Source of the DNA: JAXGRD01 sp040766105
GTDB taxonomy: Bacteria > Bacillota > Clostridia > Peptostreptococcales > Anaerovoracaceae
DNA: 64,000 nucleotides
Direction: 5' to 3'
NCBI GenBank assembly: GCA_040766105.1
Contig: JAXGRD010000004.1
Coordinates: forward strand, 124,001-188,000
Shown piece after piece: positions 46,907-55,195 of this stretch (the first letter of the stretch is position 1; each line of letters opens with the position of its first letter). Position numbers and translations under genes: made by a program. The notes below the pieces were generated by a model. The model saw nothing but the letters and a program-made list of their open reading frames with translations. It was not told the origin of the DNA and did not search any database.

Positions 46907-47764
46907 ATGAAGAGAACGGCACGTGTTGGGACGATGATAAAAATTCTATCGGATGCACCCCATAAACTCTTTAGTTTGAGCTATTTTTGCAATCTTTTCA
47001 GTGCTGCAAAGTCCAGCATCAGTGAGGACCTGTCTCTATGCAAGGAGATCGTCTCCGAAATGGAACTGGGAATGATTGAAACCGTTGCAGGTGCTAAGGG
47101 TGGTGTCCGTTTCATCCCTCACATCAACGATGCCCAAAGCTTGGAGGCACAGGAGCAGCTGTGCAATCTTCTCCAATCTCCCGACCGAATCTTGGGAGGA
47201 GGGTTTTTGTACACTTCCGACATCATGTTCAATCCCAACATCGTCAACACCCTAGCGCCGATTTTTGCCAGGAAGTTCGGGGATTTAAAGGCGGATTATA
47301 TCGCTACTATTGAGACCAAGGGAATACCCTTGGCCTTGGCGACCTCTCATCTCCTCAACATTCCCACCATTGTGGTTCGCAGGGAAACAAAGATCAGTGA
47401 AGGCCCTACGGTTTCCATCAACTACTTCTCCGGTTCCGTGGGAAGCATCCAAAAGATGTCCTTGGCAAAGAAAGCAACCGTCCCCGGATCCAAGGCAATC
47501 ATCATCGATGACTTTATGCGTGCAGGCGGGAGTCTCAAGGGTATCGTTGAACTCCTTGGAGAGTTCGATGTGGAAGTAAGCGGCATTGGTGTTGCCATTG
47601 CATCGGTCACACCGGAACACAAAAAGGTTGCGGACTACACGCCCTTGGTCTACTTGGGTGACGTGGATGAAGATAAAAAGGAAATTGAAGTTTTTTCAAA
47701 CAAAAAAATTTATGAACTAAATGAGAATCATTCTCAAGAACCCTGTAAATTCAATCCTTTTTAG
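46907..47764 (+). CDS. purR: Purine operon repressor PurR (Gram-positive type)
   Basis: PRPP-sensing repressor. An N-terminal winged helix (about 1-75: RTARVGTMIKILSDAPHKLF, FNLF-like SLSYFCNLFSAAKSSISED) is fused to a phosphoribosyltransferase fold with the PRPP loop AIIIDDFMRAGGS. 285 residues. AGGAGGAG precedes the ATG. Confidence 0.95.
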   Translation: MKRTARVGTMIKILSDAPHKLFSLSYFCNLFSAAKSSISEDLSLCKEIVSEMELGMIETVAGAKGGVRFIPHINDAQSLEAQEQLCNLLQSPDRILGGGFLYTSDIMFNPNIVNTLAPIFARKFGDLKADYIATIETKGIPLALATSHLLNIPTIVVRRETKISEGPTVSINYFSGSVGSIQKMSLAKKATVPGSKAIIIDDFMRAGGSLKGIVELLGEFDVEVSGIGVAIASVTPEHKKVADYTPLVYLGDVDEDKKEIEVFSNKKIYELNENHSQEPCKFNPF

Positions 47765-47827
47765 GGTTATCATTTCCCATATCGTGTATACAAAATACCG
47801 TATTCAGACATTTCAGAATTTTTCTTA

Positions 47828-47856
47828 TTGACACGTGTATAAGCAAAGTTTACAAT
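47828..47856 (+). promoter_or_regulatory. Promoter of the nhaC leader
   Basis: TTGACA, 17 bases, TACAAT: near consensus. It lies 300 bases before the gene, giving a long untranslated leader. Confidence 0.75.
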
Positions 47857-47863
47857 GTCATTA

Positions 47864-48150
47864 TTCAATAAACCTTCCTGTAAGACAAAGGTGTCCCTCA
47901 TGAGCAACTCTAGGCAGAGAATTGATAAATCAGGGCGTTTCCGGTGCAAACCACATATTTGTTTTCATGAAATGGACATAACCTCCCCTTTCACTTCTTT
48001 TGATGAAGCCTTGCTCCGTCGAAGAAAGTTAGGAGAGGTTCTTTTTGAATTCGATATCTTTATATAGTCACCTTGTTTCGTTATCCCAGGAATCAGGATA
48101 TGTTCTATGAACATATCATAGTTCCCGGGTTTTATATTTATAAAGGAGAG
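47864..48150 (+). ncRNA. Long structured leader of the NhaC-type antiporter, class unknown
   Basis: Possible helices: GGTGTCC (from 47890) with GGACATAACC (near 47982); AACCTC...CTTTC (near 47990) with GAAAG TTAGGAGAGGTT (near 48022-48040); and a last hairpin CCAGGAA...GATATGTTC-TAT-GAACATATC...TTCCCGGG followed by TTTTATATTTATA just before AAAGGAGAG. I could not match it to lysine, guanidine, c-di-GMP or Na+ riboswitch consensus by eye. No convincing gene lies inside. Confidence 0.45.
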
Positions 48151-48157
48151 TGAAAGT

Positions 48158-49633
48158 ATGACGAAAATCAACGATTTAACCAAAGCCGACAAAACGAGGA
48201 GGATGATACTGTTTTATGCTGTATTGGTCATCGCCTTCGTGATTGTCGGATACCTGGTCCCGAAGGATACGGAGGACTTTGGTATTATTTCCGCACTTCC
48301 TGCGGCATTCCTAATTGTTTATATTTTTAAGACAAAGAGAATCATTGAAGCCCTGGCTCTGGCCACTCTTCTCACTACCATCATGGGCTATCAAGGCGAT
48401 TTCTTTGGAATCTTCAACGAAATTTTATTAGAAACCTTAATGGGAGAAGATATGGCATGGCTCTTTATCGTCTGTGGTCTCATGGGCGGAATCGTAGCTG
48501 TCATCGAGAAGAGCGGAGGAGGCTATGCCTTCGGAAACTGGGTTACCACAAAGGCAAAGACCGCCAAATCCACCATGCTGTGGACGGCAGTTTGCTCTCT
48601 TCTCCTTTCCATTGACGACTACTTGAGCGTACTGACCACAGGATCCGCTATGACGCCTGTCAATGATAAGTATCGTACACCGAGAGAAATGACGTCCTAC
48701 ATTGTTGACTCTACCGCAGCTCCTGCTTGCGTCATCAACCCCATATCCACATGGGCGGTCTTCATCGGAGGACTGATGGTCGCAAACGGTCTAGGGGAAT
48801 CCGGTGAGCAAGTTCTGACTTACATAAAGGTACTCCCCTATAACTTCTACGCCATTGGCGCACTGCTTGTTCTCTTCCTGGTCATCTTAGGCGTCATTCC
48901 CAAGTTCGGACCCATGCGTGGTGCCTACAAGAGAGTAGAGGCCGGCGGTCCCTTGGCTCCTCCGGGATCAGAAAGAATCGATATCAGAGCAGGAAAAGAG
49001 GCAGAAGTACCGGAAAACCCCAAGTTGAGAAACTTCTTTGCTCCCATGATTATTTTGGTCGGTGCCACCATTTGGTTCGGCTTTGATATGCAGATGGGCG
49101 TTATCACCGCTATTGCATTCGGGTTTATTTGGTTCGTTGCACAGGGTATGAGTCCTGAAGATTATGTGGATGAAGTGCTCCGAGGCCTGAAAAACATGCT
49201 CATGCCACTTCTCATGATGGTACTGGCATTTAGCTTTGCAAACGGCTGCGAACGTATCGGATTCATGGACTTCGTCGTTGAAAAAGCAACAGAGCATATC
49301 ACTCTGCCCTTCCTTCCCATTACTATCTTCTTGGTATTTGCATTTACCGAGTTCATCATGGGTATCAACTGGGGCATGTACATCATCGCTCTCCCCATGG
49401 TCGTTCCCGTAACGCTGGCACTGGGTGGAGATCCCATCGTCATGGTTGGTGTTGTGGCTGCAGCCGGTGTATGGGGAAGCCACTGCTGCTTCTATTCCGA
49501 TGCAACCATCCTAACCTCTGCAGCCACCGGTTGTGACAACTTTAGACACGCCATTACGCAAATTCCATTCGGCTTCATTGCAGGAATTTTAGCCGGAATC
49601 GGTTACTTAATATTAGGATTTGTTCTCTACTAG
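48158..49633 (+). CDS. NhaC-family Na+/H+ antiporter-like transporter
   Basis: 491 residues with about 11-12 membrane segments. Family hallmarks include LLSIDDYLSVLTTGSAMTPV, DSTAAPACVINPISTWAVFI and WGSHCCFYSDATILTSAATGC. NhaC-family members move Na+ against H+ or exchange organic substrates; here the substrate is unknown. AAAGGAGAG precedes the ATG. Monocistronic, with its own terminator and a long leader. Confidence 0.88.
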   Translation: MTKINDLTKADKTRRMILFYAVLVIAFVIVGYLVPKDTEDFGIISALPAAFLIVYIFKTKRIIEALALATLLTTIMGYQGDFFGIFNEILLETLMGEDMAWLFIVCGLMGGIVAVIEKSGGGYAFGNWVTTKAKTAKSTMLWTAVCSLLLSIDDYLSVLTTGSAMTPVNDKYRTPREMTSYIVDSTAAPACVINPISTWAVFIGGLMVANGLGESGEQVLTYIKVLPYNFYAIGALLVLFLVILGVIPKFGPMRGAYKRVEAGGPLAPPGSERIDIRAGKEAEVPENPKLRNFFAPMIILVGATIWFGFDMQMGVITAIAFGFIWFVAQGMSPEDYVDEVLRGLKNMLMPLLMMVLAFSFANGCERIGFMDFVVEKATEHITLPFLPITIFLVFAFTEFIMGINWGMYIIALPMVVPVTLALGGDPIVMVGVVAAAGVWGSHCCFYSDATILTSAATGCDNFRHAITQIPFGFIAGILAGIGYLILGFVLY

Positions 49634-49666
49634 CGCCGTCTACTAAACAAAAATAATTATTTCTAC

Positions 49667-49700
49667 AAAAGCCTCTCCCATAGTCGCGAGAGGCTTTTGT
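49667..49700 (+). terminator. Terminator after nhaC-like gene
   Basis: AAAAGCCTCTC...GAGAGGCTTTT with a ten-base loop; symmetric, so it can work both ways. Confidence 0.85.
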
Positions 49701-49745
49701 GCTATTAACATCCTATAGAGGTAGTCAGTTTTTTCTGATATCCAC

Positions 49746-49774
49746 TTGAGATTATTGGATGGATGGTGTAGAAT
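49746..49774 (+). promoter_or_regulatory. Promoter of spoVG
   Basis: TTGAGA, 17 bases, TAGAAT, giving a leader of about 58 bases. Confidence 0.55.
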
Positions 49775-49838
49775 GTCATTATTAACCAATCGTACGACTT
49801 TAGCTACTTATCGGATCAAGAGAAAGGCGGTAACCATA

Positions 49839-50204
49839 ATGGATATTACTGATGTTAGAGTACGTAAAATAAACGATGAAGGCAAAATGAAGGCTGTGGT
49901 TTCCATCACTTTTGATGACGAGTTCGTTGTACACGATATCAAAATTATCGACGGACAAAACGGTTTATTCATTGCTATGCCAAGCCGAAAGATGGGAGAA
50001 GGCGATTTCAGAGATATTGCACATCCCCTCGTTTCTGAAACAAGGAACAAAATCAAACAAGCTATCTTTGATGAGTACGACAGAGTGTTGGCAGAGAAGG
50101 AGCTGGAGGAACAGGCAGCTCAGGCACAAGAAGCAGCAGTAGAGGAACCTGAAGTTGAAGCAGAGGCGGATACAGAAGCTGCAGATCCTGAACAAGCAGA
50201 GTAG
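49839..50204 (+). CDS. spoVG: SpoVG-family RNA/DNA-binding regulator
   Basis: Start at ATG 49839 after AAGGCGG; a longer frame from 49746 contains the promoter and is rejected. 121 residues: MDITDVRVRKINDEGKMKAV, IDGQNGLFIAMPSRK and FRDIAHPL are canonical SpoVG. The C-terminal 35 residues form an acidic Ala/Glu-rich tail. Near purR and prs, as in Bacillus, though rearranged. Confidence 0.95.
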   Translation: MDITDVRVRKINDEGKMKAVVSITFDDEFVVHDIKIIDGQNGLFIAMPSRKMGEGDFRDIAHPLVSETRNKIKQAIFDEYDRVLAEKELEEQAAQAQEAAVEEPEVEAEADTEAADPEQAE

Positions 50205-50231
50205 TCCAATTAGTTGGTGAGAAATTAGTAA

Positions 50232-50264
50232 GAGCACAGCGATTGCCGTGCTCATTTCTTTTTG
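50232..50264 (+). terminator. Terminator of spoVG
   Basis: GAGCAC...GTGCTC followed by ATTTCTTTTTG, placed between convergent spoVG and the L,D-transpeptidase gene. Confidence 0.8.
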
Positions 50265-50267
50265 TAT

Positions 50268-51659
50268 TTAATATCTTACTACTACAGGAAATCCCGATCG
50301 AATATTGTTAAACAAAGTAGCAGCTGCATTGGGTGGCATATTTACACAGCCGTGGGAACCGTTGCTGCTGTATATGTCTCCCCCAAACTGCGAACGCCAG
50401 GTGGCATCGTGAAAACCGATTCCCCCGTTAAAGGGCATCCAGTAACTCACCGGACTTTCATAGGTGCTCCCATCCCAGTCCGGACCGCGGAGAACCGTAT
50501 CTCTATCCAAATAGGAAATGGAATAGATTCCCGTTGGCGTTCCCTTCCCCCTTGCTACATTCCCCGTAACGATGGACGTGCTCAAAACCTGCTTCCCGTC
50601 CTTGTACAACCACAGTTTTTGTCCGCTGATGGTCACTTCAATATATGAGGAGCCGATTTCATTGGCACCGGAAACATAAGGTCTTCTACTATATTTCGGC
50701 TCGCGGGTTACATCCTTGCCTTTCTCCAAATCGGCAATCAATGCGGTGGTTTCCCCACCCCGATCAATGAGATATCCGTAATTTCCACCACTGACCGTAA
50801 TGGTACTGCCGCCGGAAGTGGTAAAGTTCCTTGCCCTTCCAACCGTATCCCTTTCGTTGGCCATCTTGTTTACATAGGCTTCCACACCCTTTTTATTTAC
50901 GCTCACGTCCCCCTTGTCACTTACGGTAAGCATGGAGTCCAACTCAGCCGGAGTAATAGCTACTTCCCCTGTGTGGAATTGATAAGTGATCTTCTGTACC
51001 AAATATTTCTTGCAGTATTCTTGCTCCGCAACGAGTTTCTCACTGTCGGAAAGAATGGTTGGCACTGCGTAGTAATCGCTCTTCTTGTATTCTACTTCAA
51101 ATTGACCATCGGCAATATTCTTCAGCATCTCCTTGGTGAACCTATCCTTATCAATATTGTCCCCGTATACTTCCTTCACGATTTTAAAGTCTGTATTGGA
51201 CTTATCCACATAGGCATTCTTGGTTTCCGTAGTGTAGGTCGCATCCAAAAACCCAAGTCCTTCCACTTGCTTTAGGAAAGTGGGCGTGGCTTCCTTTACA
51301 TTCATCTGTACTTTCAGAGGTTCCCTGCTCTTCACAGCCTTTTTTAGCTGGGGTTGCAAAATACCCGGCTCCATGATTTCATCCACCTGCTTTTCGATGT
51401 CATAGGTGAAATCAAAGCCGGACAGGGTTCCCATTACCTGATCTCCCTCCTTGACTTCCAAGGATTTTTTGTTCCATTGGTCGGACAGCTTGGTCACGGT
51501 CTCTTCTTTGGTCAGTCCTGAGCAATCTATGCCGTTAATCGTTGTATTCTCCGGAAAATGACTGGCACTGTAAGCATACATTTCGGTAAATTTAAAAACG
51601 CCGAATGCCAAAATCAACACCGAACACACACTTGCAACTATCAACAGACCCTTCTTCAT
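50268..51659 (-). CDS. L,D-transpeptidase (YkuD) with PG-binding domain
   Basis: Forms 3-3 peptidoglycan cross-links outside the membrane. 463 residues: N-terminal membrane anchor (4-25), a PG_binding_4/VanW-like region (about 40-310: INGIDCSGLTKEETVTKL, FEVEYKKSDYYAVPTI), and a C-terminal YkuD domain (about 338-463). That domain has IGFHDATW and the catalytic SHGCVN motif (435-440, Cys438). AGGAGG precedes the ATG. Confidence 0.92.
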   Translation of the reverse strand: MKKGLLIVASVCSVLILAFGVFKFTEMYAYSASHFPENTTINGIDCSGLTKEETVTKLSDQWNKKSLEVKEGDQVMGTLSGFDFTYDIEKQVDEIMEPGILQPQLKKAVKSREPLKVQMNVKEATPTFLKQVEGLGFLDATYTTETKNAYVDKSNTDFKIVKEVYGDNIDKDRFTKEMLKNIADGQFEVEYKKSDYYAVPTILSDSEKLVAEQEYCKKYLVQKITYQFHTGEVAITPAELDSMLTVSDKGDVSVNKKGVEAYVNKMANERDTVGRARNFTTSGGSTITVSGGNYGYLIDRGGETTALIADLEKGKDVTREPKYSRRPYVSGANEIGSSYIEVTISGQKLWLYKDGKQVLSTSIVTGNVARGKGTPTGIYSISYLDRDTVLRGPDWDGSTYESPVSYWMPFNGGIGFHDATWRSQFGGDIYSSNGSHGCVNMPPNAAATLFNNIRSGFPVVVRY

Positions 51660-51682
51660 TTCAACTATCCTCCTAGTTCCTT

Positions 51683-51711
51683 ATTCTACACTAAAATTCC
51701 GAAACAGACAA
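51683..51711 (-). promoter_or_regulatory. Promoter of the L,D-transpeptidase gene
   Basis: Reverse strand TTGTCT, 17 bases, TAGAAT, back to back with the tRNA cluster promoter. Confidence 0.55.
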
Positions 51712-51732
51712 CGTTTCAAGGGATTTTTTCTC

Positions 51733-51761
51733 TTGACACGCCCTCTTTCCAATGGTAAGAT
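51733..51761 (+). promoter_or_regulatory. Promoter of the six-tRNA cluster
   Basis: TTGACA, 17 bases, TAAGAT, 43 bases before tRNA-Met. Confidence 0.75.
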
Positions 51762-51804
51762 ATTGCTTGCAGTGATTGAAAATCGATTCAAACTCTGTGC
51801 ATGT

Positions 51805-51881
51805 GGCGGTGTAGCTTAGTTGGTTAGAGCGTCCGGTTCATACCCGGAAGGTCGGAGGTTCAACTCCTCTCGCCGCTACCA
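51805..51881 (+). tRNA. tRNA-Met (anticodon CAT)
   Basis: Cloverleaf GGCGGTGTAGCTTAG..., anticodon loop TTCATAC, encoded CCA. Elongator Met is likely; a tRNA-Ile2 (lysidine) reading cannot be excluded. Confidence 0.93.
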
Positions 51882-51887
51882 CATTTG

Positions 51888-51963
51888 GGGCGCTTAGCTC
51901 AGCTGGGAGAGCACCTGCCTTACAAGCAGGGGGTCATAGGTTCGAGCCCTATAGCGCCCACCA
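51888..51963 (+). tRNA. tRNA-Val (anticodon TAC)
   Basis: GGGCGCTTAGCTCAGC..., loop CTTACAA, acceptor closing AGCGCCCACCA. Confidence 0.95.
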
Positions 51964-51974
51964 GATGCCACTAT

Positions 51975-52051
51975 GGTCCGGTAGTTCAGTTGGTTAGAAT
52001 GCCAGCCTGTCACGCTGGAGGTCGTCGGTTCGAGCCCGATCCGGATCGCCA
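51975..52051 (+). tRNA. tRNA-Asp (anticodon GTC)
   Basis: GGTCCGGTAGTTCAG..., loop CTGTCAC, acceptor CCGGATCGCCA. Confidence 0.95.
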
Positions 52052-52064
52052 ATTTCAATTATGT

Positions 52065-52141
52065 GGTGGGTGTAGTCAAGTGGTTAAGACAACGGGTTGT
52101 GGCTCCGTCATTCGTGGGTTCGAATCCCATCATCCACCCCA
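52065..52141 (+). tRNA. tRNA-His (anticodon GTG)
   Basis: GTGGGTGTAGTCAAG..., loop TTGTGGC, discriminator C and the extra 5' G (52065) typical of tRNA-His; CCA encoded. Confidence 0.95.
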
Positions 52142-52163
52142 ATTTCATAGGTTACTTTAATGG

Positions 52164-52238
<75 letters not shown>

Positions 52239-52255
52239 ATTTTTTTCCCCCATGT

Positions 52256-52330
52256 TGGGGTATCGCCAAGCGGTAAGGCAATGGATTCTGATTCCATCAT
52301 GCGCAGGTTCGAATCCTGCTACCCTAGCCA
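52256..52330 (+). tRNA. tRNA-Gln (anticodon CTG)
   Basis: TGGGGTATCGCCAAG..., anticodon stem ATGGA/TCCAT with loop TTCTGAT, giving CTG, acceptor TACCCTAGCCA. A TTG isoacceptor must lie elsewhere. Confidence 0.92.
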
Positions 52331-52341
52331 ACAAGTAGAAG

Positions 52342-52368
52342 GACTGCCGAGTATCGGCAGTCTTTTTC
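52342..52368 (+). terminator. Terminator of the tRNA cluster
   Basis: GACTGCCGA-GTA-TCGGCAGTC followed by TTTTTC. Confidence 0.9.
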
Positions 52369-52388
52369 AAAACCGAAAGGTCTGAAAA

Positions 52389-54026
52389 ATGCTAACTGCT
52401 TTCTATAATGCAAAGGTATATGTGGAAGAGAACACTTTCGCCCAAGCCGTTCTCATAAAGGATCATCGCATCGCACTGGTGGGATCCGATGAAGAAGTTC
52501 TGACAGCTTTACGGGAAGAGAATTCTCTTCATAAAGCGATCGACTGCCGGGGCAGAACCCTTCTCCCCGGCTTTAACGACTCCCACAATCACTTTATCTT
52601 CTCGGGAAGACAGCTGACAGAAGCGCAAATTACCCAATCCACTTCCATCGACGATCTTGTGGAAAGATGTTCCTCATTTATGGAGAAGAACCCTCTTTTG
52701 ACAGCAAATGGAATGCACGGTTTTGGGTGGAATCAAGACCGGTTTAACAGTGGTGAAAAGAGAATGCCCAACCGCCACGACCTTGACCGTATCTCAACGG
52801 ATATTCCCATCGTTTTGGAAAGGGTCTGTGCCCACATTGCAGTTGCCAATACCAAGGCCATTGCACTCTTGGGTCTGGATGAAAATTCCCCTCAGTTTGA
52901 AGGGGGCTTTTTTGAGCAAGAAGATGACGGTTTCCCAAGTGGTATCTTCAATGAAAAAGCTTGTGAGCCTCTGTTGCAGGTTCTTCCTTCTCCCACTATG
53001 GAAGAGCGACAGAGCTGGTTTATCGCCGCCATGAAATATGCCGTTTCCGTAGGCTTAACCAGCGTCCAGTCCAGCGATATCGGAGTCATCGGCGATGACC
53101 ATTTGGAAATCCTTGAAATGATGGATGATGTGTATCGCTGTGGTGAGGGTATTCTTCGATACCGGCATCAAGTATACTGCACTTCTCTTGCTCTCTTGGA
53201 AGAGCGAATCCGTGACGGAATATTTCAGCGAAAGGCAAAACCGGACGGCATGCATGTTGTGGGCTCGTTGAAAATATTTAAGGATGGTAGCTTGGGGGGG
53301 CGAACAGCCCTTTTGCGAAAAGGGTACCGAGACATGCCCCATCTCTTTGGGGTGGAAGCCATAAGCAGAGAAGAGGCACTTACATTCTGCAAAAAAGCAG
53401 CAGACAACGACATCCAAACTTTGATTCATGCCATTGGAGATGCTGCCATAGAGGAGGTGCTGGATCTCTTCGAAGAGACCGGCTCTGTTGATAATCCCTT
53501 GCGCAATACGATTGTACACTGCCAGATTACCGACCTTCCTTTGTTGAAGCGCATTACACAGAACAATATATTGATTCAATATCAACCTATATTTCTCACC
53601 AGTGACATGCAAATTCTGGAATCATTGATTGGAGAAGATTTGGCGGCAACTTCCTATGCCTTCCGCAAAGCACTGGAAATGCAGGGCAGTACACCTTTGG
53701 TTTCCTTTGGAACCGATGCCCCTGTGGAAGACTGCAATCCCTTCCCAAACATTTACTGCGCTGTCACCCGAAAGGACCTCTCCGGAAATCCACCGGAAGG
53801 TTTCTATTCCGGAGAATCTCTTACCGTGTCTCAAGCCGTAGACGCTTACACCCTTGGCAGCGCCTATGCTGAATTTATGGAAGAAGCGAAGGGACGTATC
53901 AAACCGGGATACTTGGCAGATTTAATTCTGTTGGATCAAGATATCTTCTCTGTGCCCCCTAATCGAATCAAAGATATCAAACCTGTTCTAACTATGGTAA
54001 ACGGGAAAATCGTCTACGAAGGTTGA
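52389..54026 (+). CDS. YtcJ-like metal-dependent amidohydrolase
   Basis: 545 residues. Metal ligands in GFNDSHNHF, further ligands in THIHAIGD-like TLIHAIGDAAIEE and the catalytic Asp in VSFGTDAPVEDCNPF. The C-terminal VSQAVDAYTLGSAYAEFMEE and PGYLADLILLDQD are typical of the amidohydrolase_3 group (YtcJ, ExoIII-like). Substrate unknown. The gene stands alone after the tRNA terminator with a weak AAGG ribosome binding site. Confidence 0.88.
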   Translation: MLTAFYNAKVYVEENTFAQAVLIKDHRIALVGSDEEVLTALREENSLHKAIDCRGRTLLPGFNDSHNHFIFSGRQLTEAQITQSTSIDDLVERCSSFMEKNPLLTANGMHGFGWNQDRFNSGEKRMPNRHDLDRISTDIPIVLERVCAHIAVANTKAIALLGLDENSPQFEGGFFEQEDDGFPSGIFNEKACEPLLQVLPSPTMEERQSWFIAAMKYAVSVGLTSVQSSDIGVIGDDHLEILEMMDDVYRCGEGILRYRHQVYCTSLALLEERIRDGIFQRKAKPDGMHVVGSLKIFKDGSLGGRTALLRKGYRDMPHLFGVEAISREEALTFCKKAADNDIQTLIHAIGDAAIEEVLDLFEETGSVDNPLRNTIVHCQITDLPLLKRITQNNILIQYQPIFLTSDMQILESLIGEDLAATSYAFRKALEMQGSTPLVSFGTDAPVEDCNPFPNIYCAVTRKDLSGNPPEGFYSGESLTVSQAVDAYTLGSAYAEFMEEAKGRIKPGYLADLILLDQDIFSVPPNRIKDIKPVLTMVNGKIVYEG

Positions 54027-54133
54027 AATCTCCCCTTTCATCACAGAATCTTCACAAAGTCATAACACTGCCCATATATTGAAGCAGTATTATAGGCAAG
54101 TGAGTTACTGTAATCAGGAAGGAATCTCAATAA

Positions 54134-55192
54134 ATGCACAAGAAAATCGTTGTAGTCGCCTTTGCACTTTTAATCGCTCTTTCATCCATTTCTACCTTCG
54201 CTTCTGAAGGCAATAGTGAAAATCTCCCCGGCGGAGATATGAATCAGCAAATCATAAACGATCCGATCTATAAAGAAAGCACGCCCTTAAAGGCAGAAAG
54301 CACCCCCTTCGGTAAAGTTCAGCTAACATGGCCGGAAGATCCGGCAGGTACCGGCTATATCGTATACCGGTATGATACGCTTCTTCAGAGATATGAGCCC
54401 ATCAAGACCATTACCGATTCTGACACCACCACATATATCGATACCAATGTAGAAGACAATAAAAGTTACAGATATCAGGTGACGCCTGCGCTGGCACAAG
54501 TTCAGCACAGCAATTCCGTCATCGTTTCCATCGATACAAAATCCGTAAAGCCGACGGTTGATGTTTCCGTAAGTGAAAGAACTGCCGAGCTTAGCTGGAA
54601 TGCCATTGAAGGCGCTTCCGGATATGAAATCTACCGGTCCACTTCTGAAGACGGCAAGTATGCAAAGGTTAGCACCACTTCCAAAACCGAAGTATCCGAT
54701 GGCGAACTAAAAAAAGACAAGACCTATTTCTATAAGGTTCGTGCCTTTCAAGAAGATGATTTCACCTCTTTTTCACCCGTTGTGAACACAGGGGTCATAG
54801 GAGAAGATGATTTGATTTGGCCCTTCCCCGCATCCACTTATCCATCCTGCGGATTTGGACCTAGGGTGAGCCCCACGGGAGGCGCTTCCTCCGACCATAA
54901 GGGAATCGACTTGGCAGCTCCTGCCGGCAACAGCGTGCTGGCTGCCCAGAGCGGAACCGTTGTGGAATCCTCTTATCACAGCCTATCAGGAAACTACATC
55001 GTCCTTCAACATGACAATGGAATGATGACAAGATATCATCACCTAAGTGCCTCAAAGGTCTCCGTTGGCGACACCGTTAAGACCGGCGATACCATTGGCC
55101 TCTCAGGTAACACCGGCGTCAGCACCGGTGCCCACCTTCACTTTGAACTGCACATCGACGGCGTTGCCGTGGATCCGCTGAAATATCTTTAA
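54134..55192 (+). CDS. Secreted M23 peptidase with two FN3-like domains
   Basis: Cell wall hydrolase or envelope factor of 352 residues. Signal peptide 1-23 (ending FASE). Two fibronectin type III-like modules (about 45-130 and 135-220: GTGYIVYRYDTLL, ASGYEIYRSTSEDGKY). A LytM/M23 domain from about 228 has zinc ligands in DHKGIDLA and HLHFE (334-338). All zinc-ligand motifs appear intact, so it may be an active endopeptidase. Confidence 0.92.
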   Translation: MHKKIVVVAFALLIALSSISTFASEGNSENLPGGDMNQQIINDPIYKESTPLKAESTPFGKVQLTWPEDPAGTGYIVYRYDTLLQRYEPIKTITDSDTTTYIDTNVEDNKSYRYQVTPALAQVQHSNSVIVSIDTKSVKPTVDVSVSERTAELSWNAIEGASGYEIYRSTSEDGKYAKVSTTSKTEVSDGELKKDKTYFYKVRAFQEDDFTSFSPVVNTGVIGEDDLIWPFPASTYPSCGFGPRVSPTGGASSDHKGIDLAAPAGNSVLAAQSGTVVESSYHSLSGNYIVLQHDNGMMTRYHHLSASKVSVGDTVKTGDTIGLSGNTGVSTGAHLHFELHIDGVAVDPLKYL

Positions 55193-55195
55193 TAC

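Noticed and set aside
47855..48067. 70-codon frame in the nhaC leader
   Set aside because: No ribosome binding site at its ATG, no family resemblance, and it overlaps the predicted RNA helices.
47864..48150. Lysine riboswitch call for the nhaC leader
   Set aside because: The conserved GAGGTGC-type start and the internal loop blocks could not be found by eye.
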